Origin: Anaeromyxobacter sp. Fw109-5
Lineage (GTDB): Bacteria > Myxococcota > Myxococcia > Myxococcales > Anaeromyxobacteraceae
Assembly: GCF_000017505.1 (NCBI RefSeq)
Contig: NC_009675.1
Coordinates: forward strand, 2,046,001 to 2,110,000
DNA: 64,000 nucleotides
Reading direction: 5' to 3'
The notes beneath the pieces are model-generated. The model did not search any database. It was not told where the DNA came from and saw nothing but the letters and a program-made list of their open reading frames with translations. Made by a program: the position numbers and the translations under genes. Each line of letters opens with the position of its first letter. Positions within the stretch are counted from its first letter, which is position 1. Positions 18,201 through 26,500 of this stretch are shown here, piece by piece.

Positions 18201-19829
18201 GTCAACCTCGCCGATCACATCGACGGCGGGCTCGATCTCAAGGCGATGACGTGCAGCTCCTGCCACGGCGACTCGATCAGGGCGGGCGCGGAGCTCGTGA
18301 AGGCCGCGCCGCCCATCGGCGCGGGCGGCGAGACGGCGACGACCTCGCTCGCGGTCGGCGCGCACCAGACGCACGTGATCGGGAGCGTCCTCTCGAACGG
18401 CTACGCGTGCAGCGAGTGTCACGTGGTGCCCGCGACGATGACCCATCCGAACGCGACGGTCGACGTCGCCTGGGGCACGATCGCGACGAAGGACGGCGCC
18501 ACGCCCTCCTGGAACCGCGCCGCCGCGACCTGCTCCAGCACCTACTGCCACGGCGCCTTCGTCGGCGGCGCGCCGCTCAACGCGCCGTCCTGGACGACCG
18601 TGGACGGTTCGCAGGCGGTCTGCGGCAGCTGCCACGGTGCCCCGCCGCCCGCGCCGCACTCGCGCAGCACCAACTGTGGGAGCTGCCACCCCTCGTACCC
18701 GCCGGGCGGCGTGAACCGCGCCGTCCACGCGAACGGCCAGCTGGACCTCCTGCCGATGACCTGCGCCTCCTGCCACGGCGATCCGAGCCGCGCCGGCAGC
18801 GCGTCCTTGAAGGCCTCGCCGCCTTACGGCACCGGCGGCGAGTCGGCGACCACCGCTCGCGCGGTCGGCGCCCACCTGTCGCACGTGATCGGCAAGGGCG
18901 TCATGCGGGCGCTCGCGTGCAGCGAGTGCCACGTCGAGCCCACGTCGATGACGCACCCCGACGGCGCGGTGGTGATGACCTGGGGCGCGACGGCGAAGCT
19001 CCACGGCGTGATCCCGAGCTGGAACGGCGCGACCTGCACCAACTACTGCCACGGCGCGTCGCTCGCCATCGGCGGCGGCTCGGCCACGGCGCCGACCTGG
19101 ACGAAGGTGGACGGGACGCAGGGCGCCTGCGGCTCCTGCCACGGCGCGCCGCCGCCGGCGCCGCACCCCGGCAGCCCGCTGTGCGGGAGCTGCCACGACG
19201 GCTACACGGCGACGACCACGAACCCGGTGACGCACATCGACGGGACGGTGGACGTGAAGGCGCTCACCTGCACGTCGTGCCACGGCGACTCCGCGCGCGC
19301 GGGCACCGACACGCTCAAGTCGGCGCCGCCCATCGGCACGCACGGCGAGACGGCGACGACCCAGCGCGCGGTCGGCGCCCACCAGAAGCACCTCCTCGGC
19401 GGCGCGCTCTCGAAGCCGATCGCCTGCGAGGAGTGCCACGCGGTGCCGACCTCCACGAGCCACCCGGACTCGACGGTCCAGCTCGCGTGGGGCGCCAAGG
19501 CCTCGGCGAACGGAGTCACGCCCACGTTCAACACCGCCAACGCGACGTGCACCAACTACTGCCACGGGGCGCTGTCGACGACGGGCAGCAACAAGACCCC
19601 GTCTTGGACCGGCGGGCCGAGCCAGGCGGCGTGCGGGACCTGTCACTTCAGCCCGTCTGCCCCGGGAGCAGGCACCTTCCACTACATTCATCGGGGACTC
19701 TCTTGCGCCGGGGGGAATGGGCAGTGCCACCCCTCCGGTTACAGCCAGACCTCGGTGAACCTCGAGCTGCACGTGGACGGTACGAAGCAGGCCAGCGCCG
19801 TCTGCGAAGCGTGCCACTACTACGAGTGA
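15276..19829 (+). CDS. Giant lipoprotein multiheme cytochrome c (about 44 heme motifs)
   Basis: 1,517 residues. The N-terminus is a lipoprotein signal (MKRQVFGIAVSL...LSAC), so the mature protein should be lipid-anchored, probably at the outer membrane. I count by eye about 36 CXXCH sites plus eight noncanonical CX3CH/CX4CH sites (CASTYCH, CSSTYCH, CNTYCH, CTNYCH, CTVYCH). They lie in roughly eight tandem modules of 130-200 residues: RAVGAHxxH, CxxCHxVP, TYCHGA, CGxCHGAPPPAPH, CxxCHxGYT. This is the Geobacter CxxxxCH...CXXCH repeat type. The extreme C-terminus (GGNGQCHP, then ASAVCEACHYYE) is shared with the cytochrome ending at 30575. Likely role: extracellular or outer-membrane electron transfer. 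The start ATG is preceded by GGGGGAAGA. Confidence 0.9.
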   Translation: MKRQVFGIAVSLAAFALSACSARPVAGEEETAVAATCTRCHGGDENSTGAPPRDVHANTSTELRSVGAHTAHVMGTSRISPPLGCDACHVAPPPENPAAHIDGDPGFVPGVLARADGAAAAFHEADASCTVYCHGATLRGGSRTAPVWTTVDGTQATCGSCHGLPPSAPHPQRFDCERCHPDSLTPAGPGAIAPSLHLNGQVELAGGCATCHGNAQRVAPNELAKAAPPTGLNGETATTQRAVGAHEAHVLGGAVAGPMGCDNCHLVPAAADHADGVVDVAFGALASREGVTPVLDKTSPESPSCSSTYCHGATLAGGTLNNPVWTQVNGTANACGACHGAPPPSPHPAGTTCSVCHPGTVRTDGTINLVNGLHVNGTVDVNDYHPAGWVVPTAHGYAANRDLASCKSCHGADLTGGMTGISCDTCHQAGWRTSCTFCHGDGNRAANKAMPPVGTQGELAKTDRAVGAHEAHLVAGKVRGPMQCTECHTVPTDIGHVTGSVDLVWGPLASANGATAPSFTTDLTCASTYCHGGTLAAGGTITAPLWTKVDGTQAACGTCHGNPPPSPHPQMSSCKGCHPETMATDTTLDLAGGKHLDGVLQKTSYHPDGWSNPATHGLAANADLASCKGCHGSDLTGGASGVSCASCHGASWQSNCSFCHGDPARAGTALVKAAPPQGSQNETATSDRAVGAHVKHLTGGALSGGFACAECHAVPASLTHVDGRPALAFGTIANSDGVASTFSGTTCNTYCHGAKLGGGSIPAPAWTTVNGTQAACGACHGLPPPAPHSQNPNCGGCHDGYTQSSVNKTTHVNGRADVKAMTCSSCHGDSARAGSELLKAAPPVGTGGETATTSLAVGAHQVHLQGNALAGPVACNECHAVPTSMGHSDVKVDLAFGTLARTDGAAPTWTRTTATCASTYCHGATLAAGGSKTNPVWTGGASQGACGTCHGAPPPAPHSQNPACGNCHDGYTATTVNLADHIDGGLDLKAMTCSSCHGDSIRAGAELVKAAPPIGAGGETATTSLAVGAHQTHVIGSVLSNGYACSECHVVPATMTHPNATVDVAWGTIATKDGATPSWNRAAATCSSTYCHGAFVGGAPLNAPSWTTVDGSQAVCGSCHGAPPPAPHSRSTNCGSCHPSYPPGGVNRAVHANGQLDLLPMTCASCHGDPSRAGSASLKASPPYGTGGESATTARAVGAHLSHVIGKGVMRALACSECHVEPTSMTHPDGAVVMTWGATAKLHGVIPSWNGATCTNYCHGASLAIGGGSATAPTWTKVDGTQGACGSCHGAPPPAPHPGSPLCGSCHDGYTATTTNPVTHIDGTVDVKALTCTSCHGDSARAGTDTLKSAPPIGTHGETATTQRAVGAHQKHLLGGALSKPIACEECHAVPTSTSHPDSTVQLAWGAKASANGVTPTFNTANATCTNYCHGALSTTGSNKTPSWTGGPSQAACGTCHFSPSAPGAGTFHYIHRGLSCAGGNGQCHPSGYSQTSVNLELHVDGTKQASAVCEACHYYE

Positions 19830-19835
19830 TTGAAG

Positions 19836-20225
19836 TCACTCGCTGTCCGGACTGCCGGCGCCGCTCTCCGGGGCGGCGTCCGGTACGGGCGCGGGGACCG
19901 CCTGATCCAGGATCTCGATCCGGACGACCTGCTGAACGCCGTCGACCTCGTCGAGCGACGCACGGACGCGCTGGCCTTCCTGGATGTCGTCGAACGACGC
20001 CTTGAAGTCGTCGATCCGGACCTCGGCGTCTGGCGCGATGAGGACGACCTCCTCTCGCGCCCTCCCGTCGAGCACCGTGACGCTCGTGTCGCCGGGGGTC
20101 ACGCGCTCGACGCGCCCCTCGACCACCGCCCCTCCTTCATGGCCCTCGGCCGCTCCGTGGCTGACGGTGCGACAACCTGACGCGGCAAGCGCGGCGACGA
20201 ACGCGACGACGGTTCGAATTCTCAT
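19836..20225 (-). CDS. Small lipoprotein with DUF5666-like beta domain
   Basis: 129 residues. Lipobox at AALAASGC (Cys18). The mature part, VEGRVERVTPGDTSVTVLDG through GQRVRASLDEVDG, has the alternating beta pattern of DUF5666-like OB domains. The tail is Pro/Ala-rich. GGGGAGGAG precedes the ATG. It converges on the giant cytochrome with a 6-base gap. Function unknown. It may be divergently controlled with the following MFS-synthase gene. Confidence 0.75.
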   Translation of the reverse strand: MRIRTVVAFVAALAASGCRTVSHGAAEGHEGGAVVEGRVERVTPGDTSVTVLDGRAREEVVLIAPDAEVRIDDFKASFDDIQEGQRVRASLDEVDGVQQVVRIEILDQAVPAPVPDAAPESGAGSPDSE

Positions 20226-20350
20226 GGCGTAACGCTCCTCCCCGGAAGCTGGTGCCCGAGCCGTCGGTTGGCATACCGAAGGTTCGGGACCGCCAGCGGA
20301 GGGTCCGCCACCTTTCCCCGCATTGCCTGAACGGGGCGTTGTGGATCATC

Positions 20351-23300
20351 ATGCGGGCCCCCGAGGCCCGCGAAGAGGTCGCTGGGCAGCGTCATCTCAC
20401 TCGCTCGGAGCTCCGCGTGCGTGCACTGGTCTTCCTGCTCTTCCTCCTCTCCGGCGCGGCAGCGCTCGTGTACCAGGTCGCGTGGGTGCGCTCGCTCGGG
20501 CTCGTGTTCGGCGCGTCGCACCTCGCGGTCACGACCGTGCTCGCGGTCTTCATGGGAGGCCAGGCGCTCGGGAGCCGCATCTTCGGCGGGCGCGCGGACC
20601 GGACGGACCGGCCGCTCTTCCTCTACGGCCTCCTCGAGCTCGGCATCGCCGCGTCCGCGCTCGCCTCGCTCGGCCTCATCCATGCCTTCCCGTGGCTGTA
20701 CGGACCGCTGGCCCGCGTCGCCGAGACGAACGCCCCCTGGCTCACGTTCCTGCGCGTGACCTTCGCCGTGCTCGCGCTGGCGATCCCCACCACGCTCATG
20801 GGGGGTACGCTCCCCGTGCTCACCCGCTACGTCGTCCGCCGCGGCGAGGGGCTCGGCAACCAGCTCTCGTTCCTCTACGCGTTCAACACGTTCGGCGCGG
20901 TGGTCGGCACGGTGCTGGCCGGGTTCGTGCTCCTCAAGGCGCTCGGCGTGACGACCACCTTCGTCTTCGCGGCCGTGGTGAGCGCCGGCGTCGGCGTCGC
21001 CTCCGTCCTCCTCGGGCGCAAGGCGGCTCCGGATGCAGGGCCGGTCGCCACCTCCTCGCCCCGCGAGGCCCCAGCGCGTCCGGAAGGGGAGGGCGCCAGC
21101 GCGCTCGCGCGGAAGCTCACCGTGCTCGGCATCGGCGTGTCGGGGTTCTGCGCCCTCGGCTACGAGGTCCTGTGGACGCGGATGCTCACGCTCGTGGTGG
21201 GGACGTCCGTCTACAGCTTCACGATCATGCTCGCGGCGTTCCTCGCCGGCATCGGGATCGGCAGCCACGCCTTCGCGCTGCTGCGCGCCGCGCGGTGGGC
21301 TCGGCCGAGCCGGGGCGGCGTCCTCATCTTCGCCGGCACGCAGGTCGCCATCGGCGCCAGCGCGCTCGGCGTGACGGTCCTGATGCGCCACCTGCCCTGG
21401 ACGTCGAATCAGCTCCAGGTGCTCCTCGTCGGCGCGGCCGAGGCGGAGTTCAGCGGGCGGCTCCTCGCGTCGGCCCTCATCGCCTTCGTCTTCATGTTCG
21501 TCCCCGCCTTCTTCATGGGGATGGCCTTCCCGGCCGCGGGGGCCATCTGGGCGTCCGCCGACGACGAGACGGGCGGGACGGTGGGCCGGCTCCTCAGCTC
21601 GAACACGATCGGCGCGATCCTCGGCTCCACCGTGAGCGGATTCGCCCTCGTCTACCTCTTCGGGATCGAGCGCTCCCTCCAGATGCTCGTCGTGCTGAAC
21701 GTCGCCATGGGGCTCGCCGTCGCCGCGGCCCTGGTGACGGCTCCGCGCAAGGCCTTCACCGCGATCGCGACGGCTGCGGCGGTCCTGCTCGTCGCGCGAG
21801 GCGCGCTCCCTGACTGGGGCCGCGCGTGGGACCGCGACTTCTTCGCCGCGTTCCAGAACAACGCCCGCACGCTCGACACGCCGGAGACCATCAAGCGCAA
21901 GAACATCGACGTCCTCTACTACCACGAGGGCGTGAACGAGATCGTGAGCGTCATCCGCCCCAAGGGCAGCGTGCAGACCTTCATCGTGAACGGGCGCCCC
22001 GAGGCGTCCACGTACTCGGGGGACGTGCAGGTGCAGCGCACCCTCGGGCACCTCCCGATGCTGCTCCACCCGGATCCGAAGCGCGTATTCGTGCTCGGCA
22101 CCGGCACCGCCATGACCCTGGGCGCCGTGGGGTCCCATCCGGAGGCGGAGCGCATCGTCCTCGGCGAGATCGAGCCGGCCATGCTGGGGGTGGCGCGCAC
22201 GTTCTCCGCCTGGAACGGCGGCGTGCTCGACGACCCGCGGCTCCACGTCGTGTTCAACGACGGACGGAACTTCCTCTCCACCACGCGCGAGAAGTTCGAC
22301 GTCATCACCGCCGATCCCATCCACCCCTGGTCGGGCGGCGCCGGGTACATCTACACGCGCGAGTTCTTCGGGAGCGTCTCGGATCGACTCGCGCCGGGCG
22401 GCATCGCCTGCCAGTGGCTGCCCATGTACGAGCTGACGGTGAAGGACGTGCAGACCGTGCTGCGCACGTTCGCGGACAGTTTCGAGCACGTGGTCGTCTG
22501 GCTCACGTACTACGACGCGGTGCTCATCGGCTCGCAGTCTCCCATCGTGATCGACGAGGCGGCGCTCGCGCGCCGACTCCAGACCCCGAAGATCCACGAC
22601 GCGCTCGCGCCCATCCACATGGCCAGCGCCGAGGACTTCCTCTCCTTCTTCCTCATGGGGACGGAGGGGGCCCGGGCGTTCGGCGCCGGCGGAGCCCTCA
22701 ACACGGACGACAACCTCGCGCTGGAGTTCTCTGCGCCGGCCTCCCAGGGCAAGCCGGGTCTGGACGGCGACAACGTGCGCGCGCTGTCGCAGCACCGGGA
22801 GAGCCTGTACGGTCTCCTGGCTCCCTCCGGCGACCCGGCGACGGAGACGGCGCGGAAGGCTCGCTGGGACCGGCACGTCGAGACGAGCCGCCTGTTCGAT
22901 CAAGCCCACGCGGAGTTCCTCCAGGGCCGCCGCCGGGGTCCGCTCGCGACGCGGATCCTCGAGATCCTCTCCGTACGCGAGCCGACGTTCGCGCCGCTCC
23001 GCTATGCCCTCGACGAGCGGGCGTTCTGGGACCGCACGGAGCCCGCGCTGGTGCTCGACGTGCCGTTTCAGGTCCGCACCGCGAGCGGAGAGCAGGGCTC
23101 CCTGCGCCTGAGCGCGGTCCGCCAGTTCCTCGGCCGGGAGCGCGTGCTGGTCTCCATCGTGGACAACCGGCGGCGCGAGATCTACGGGCAGCGCTACCTC
23201 GACGGTCCCTACGAGGAGCTGGACGCGCAGGTGTCGAGCTACATCTCCGAGACCGTGGGCGCGCTCCGCGCCGCCGCCGCACGCGTGCAGCCCGGCGCCG

Positions 23301-23392
23301 CCGGAGCGCCGAGCGAGGCCGAGCTCGTGGACGCCCTCAAGCAGGAGGCGTCCAGCCGCGTCGGGCACCTGCCCGAGGTCGCCGCGCGCTGA
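20351..23392 (+). CDS. Fused MFS-like membrane / spermidine synthase-like protein
   Basis: About 1,013 residues. The N-terminal half holds about 12-14 membrane helices (LSGAAALVYQVAWVRSLGLV is the typical opening). The middle part, from about residue 540, is a spermidine-synthase-like Rossmann domain with VFVLGTGTAMTLGAV near residue 580 and an acidic LGEIEPAM strand. The usual DSSDP gate is replaced by ADPIHPWSGG, so a genuine aminopropyltransferase activity is doubtful. A soluble C-terminal region of about 230 residues follows. Fusions of this type are common in deltaproteobacteria and lack an assigned function. It lies between two giant cytochromes. The ATG at 20351 is preferred; an upstream in-frame ATG is possible. 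Confidence 0.85.
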   Translation: MRAPEAREEVAGQRHLTRSELRVRALVFLLFLLSGAAALVYQVAWVRSLGLVFGASHLAVTTVLAVFMGGQALGSRIFGGRADRTDRPLFLYGLLELGIAASALASLGLIHAFPWLYGPLARVAETNAPWLTFLRVTFAVLALAIPTTLMGGTLPVLTRYVVRRGEGLGNQLSFLYAFNTFGAVVGTVLAGFVLLKALGVTTTFVFAAVVSAGVGVASVLLGRKAAPDAGPVATSSPREAPARPEGEGASALARKLTVLGIGVSGFCALGYEVLWTRMLTLVVGTSVYSFTIMLAAFLAGIGIGSHAFALLRAARWARPSRGGVLIFAGTQVAIGASALGVTVLMRHLPWTSNQLQVLLVGAAEAEFSGRLLASALIAFVFMFVPAFFMGMAFPAAGAIWASADDETGGTVGRLLSSNTIGAILGSTVSGFALVYLFGIERSLQMLVVLNVAMGLAVAAALVTAPRKAFTAIATAAAVLLVARGALPDWGRAWDRDFFAAFQNNARTLDTPETIKRKNIDVLYYHEGVNEIVSVIRPKGSVQTFIVNGRPEASTYSGDVQVQRTLGHLPMLLHPDPKRVFVLGTGTAMTLGAVGSHPEAERIVLGEIEPAMLGVARTFSAWNGGVLDDPRLHVVFNDGRNFLSTTREKFDVITADPIHPWSGGAGYIYTREFFGSVSDRLAPGGIACQWLPMYELTVKDVQTVLRTFADSFEHVVVWLTYYDAVLIGSQSPIVIDEAALARRLQTPKIHDALAPIHMASAEDFLSFFLMGTEGARAFGAGGALNTDDNLALEFSAPASQGKPGLDGDNVRALSQHRESLYGLLAPSGDPATETARKARWDRHVETSRLFDQAHAEFLQGRRRGPLATRILEILSVREPTFAPLRYALDERAFWDRTEPALVLDVPFQVRTASGEQGSLRLSAVRQFLGRERVLVSIVDNRRREIYGQRYLDGPYEELDAQVSSYISETVGALRAAAARVQPGAAGAPSEAELVDALKQEASSRVGHLPEVAAR

Positions 23393-23598
23393 CTCAGCGC
23401 CGGCGGCCCCATCCCGGAAACGCGCGGGCACCTCCGTGAGGCGGTGCCTCGATGCCCGCCGCGACAATTGGTCGCTTCGCCTTTAAACGGTTCGTGACGC
23501 CGATCAGGTCGGAATGTAGTTCACCCTGATACCTAGCCTCCACTCGCCTGCACTCGCAGCGAAGTCGCGCCCGGTCCGCCGTGCGCGGTGGAGGAACC

Positions 23599-26500
23599 GT
23601 GAGGAACACCGTCCGCGCCGCGGCGTGCGCCGCGCTCCTGCTCGCCGCGTGTGGCCCCGACGCTCCGCCTCCGGCGACCGCGACGCCGAAGCCCTCGGTC
23701 CCGCGCGCGACCTCGTCCGCGCTCGTCGCCGGTCCGGGCGCCACCGCCCACGACCTCTACGCCACGAAGGGCATCGGCTGCGACGCTTGCCATCCGTGCG
23801 GCAAGCGGCTCCCGGGCGGTCACGCCCAGCCGTGGATGGACTCCGCGAGCGCGAGCTTCCACGCGTACTCCGCCAACTCGGGCCTCGCGGCGTGCACCGC
23901 CTGCCACGGCCCGGCGCTCGACGGCGTGGGCGGCTCGGTGTCGATCTCCTGCGCCCAGTGCCACGGCGCGAGCTGGCGCACCGAGTGCTCGCTCTGCCAC
24001 GGCGGGCCCGACGGCGCCGCGCCGCCGCGCACGACCTGGGGTCACGCCGGCGACGCGCTCCGCGTGGGGGCGCACGCCGCGCACCTGAGCGCGACGCACG
24101 GGGTCTCGAAGCCGGTTTCCTGCGGGGCGTGCCACGTCGTCCCGGCGGACGCCCTGGCTCCCGGCCACGCGGACGGCGTCGCGGGCGTGGCGTTCTCCGG
24201 CCTGGCCGTCCCGCCGGTCGGCACGCCGGCCTGGGATCGCGCCCAGGCGACCTGCGCCTCGACCTACTGCCACGGAGGCCGGGCCGGTGGCTCGGTCCCG
24301 GTCCCGCTCTGGACGCGCACCGACGGCAGCGATCGCGCGTGCGGCGCCTGCCACGGCGCGCCGCCGCCGGTGCCGCACCCGGCCAACGCCGACTGCGGCG
24401 CATGCCACCCGGGCTACGCCGCCGGCGCGGTCAACGTCGAGACGCACGTGAACGGGCTCGTCGAGCTGGGCGGCGCCGGGCTCACCTGCTCGTCGTGCCA
24501 CGGCGGCGCGCAGAACGCCGCCCCGCCGTACGGGACGCGCGGCGAGCTCGAGACCACCACCCTCGCCGTGGGCGCGCACCAGCAGCACCTCGGTGGCGGG
24601 TCGATGTCCGCTCCGGTCTCGTGCGAGACCTGCCACGCGGTGCCGGCCGACCTGCGCCACGCCGACGGCGTGGTCGAGGTCGCGGCGGCCGTGGGGTGGA
24701 GCCGCGAGACAGCCACGTGCACGACGGCCTGTCACGGCGCGTTCTCGCCGGTCTGGACGCAGGTGGACGGAACCCAGGCGGCCTGCGGGACCTGTCACCT
24801 CGCGCCGCCCCCCGCGCCGCACTCCCAGAACCCCGCCTGCGCGAACTGCCACGAGGGCTACACGCAGACCTCCGTCAACGTCGCGCTCCACCTGGACGGC
24901 GACGTGGACGTGAAGGCGCTCGCCTGCAACTCCTGCCACGGCTCCGAGGTGAACGCCGCGCCGCCGCTCGGAACGGGCGGGGAGACCGATGCCACCGCGC
25001 GCGCGGTCGGCGCGCACCAGGCGCACCTCGCCGGCGGCGCGCTCCGCGGCCCGATGGAGTGCGCCGAGTGCCACGTCGTGCCGGCCTCGATGGATCACGC
25101 CGATGGCGCGGTCCAGCTCACCTTCGGTCCGCTCTCCAGCACCGGTGGCGCGACGCCGGCCTGGGACCCTCAGACCCTCACCTGCGCCTCGACGTACTGC
25201 CACGGCGCGGTCCTGCGGGGCGGCGGGACGAACCAGGCGCCGGTCTGGACCGGCGGGGCTTCGCAGGCGGCCTGCGGCACGTGCCACCTCGCGCCGCCGC
25301 CGCCGCCGCACCCGCGCACGCAGATCTGCGACAACTGCCACCCCGGCTACACGCTCACGAGCGTCGACGCCGCGACCCACATCAACGGCGTCGTGGAGGC
25401 GACGAACCTCACCTGCTCGTCGTGCCACGGCGACAACTCGCGCGTCCTCGTCATGCAGGCGGACCCGCTCGCCATCGCCGCGCCACCCTACGGCTCCCGC
25501 GGTGAGACGGACTCCGCCTCGCGCTCCGTCGGCCAGCATCAGGCGCACGTGAACCGCGGCAATGGGATCGCGATCCCGAACAAGTGCCGCTACTGCCACG
25601 CCGTCCCGACGACGTTCGATCACGCGGACGGCACCTCCCAGGTGACGTTCGGCAGCCTCGCCACGATGGACGACGCCACGCCCACGTTCGATGGCCAGAC
25701 CTGCTCGAACACCTACTGCCACGGCTCGACGCTCGGCCGCGGCGGCACGGACCACAGCCCGACCTGGACGAACCCCTCGCCGGTCGGCTGCACGACCTGC
25801 CACGGCGCGCCGCCGCCGGCGCCGCACCCGCAGGACTCGGACTGCATCCGCTGCCACCCTGGCTACACCGAGACGAGCGTCCGCAAGGCGACGCACGTGA
25901 ACGGCGTCTCCGACTTCCCGAGCGGCTGCAACAGCTGCCACGACACGCCGCCGATGACCGGCGAGCACCTCGAGCACCTCCACGAGCGCGTCGCGTGCGA
26001 CCGCTGCCACGCCGGCTACACGGCCACGACCGAGAACCCCGCGCTCCACCGGAACGCCCGCCAGGACGTGACGCTGTCCGGCTGGGACCCCGTCCGCCGC
26101 ACCTGCAGCAACCTCTCGTGCCACGGCGGCGAGTACTGGGGCCGCACCGGCCAGGCGGCCCGCCAGAGCTGCAACCAGTGCCACGGCGTGCCGCCCGCGT
26201 CCGGCGAGCACTTCGAGCACAGCGAGTACGCGTGCAGCCGCTGTCACGGGACCGGCTACTCGACGACGACCACGAACGCGATGACGCACATGAACAGCGT
26301 CGCGGACGTGCCGTTCGCCTTCTACAACCGGACGACGCGCACGTGCTCGAGCACGGGCTGCCACGGCGCCGAGTACTGGGGCACGCCGAAGCCGGTCACC
26401 CCGAACTGCGCCAACTGCCACGGCTTCCCGCCCGGCCTGCCCCACCCGCAGGACTCGGCGTGCCAGAGCTGCCACCCGAGCATGCAGTCCAGCGGCGTGC

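Noticed and set aside
15138-19817. A very long open frame on the minus strand opposite the 44-heme cytochrome
   Set aside because: The frame is open because of extreme GC codon bias. It has no ribosome binding site, an Arg/Val/Ala-rich random composition and no domain.
20222-23467. A 1,081-codon open frame opposite the MFS-synthase gene
   Set aside because: Composition is dominated by Glu, Arg, His and Gly as expected from the antisense of a GC-rich membrane protein.
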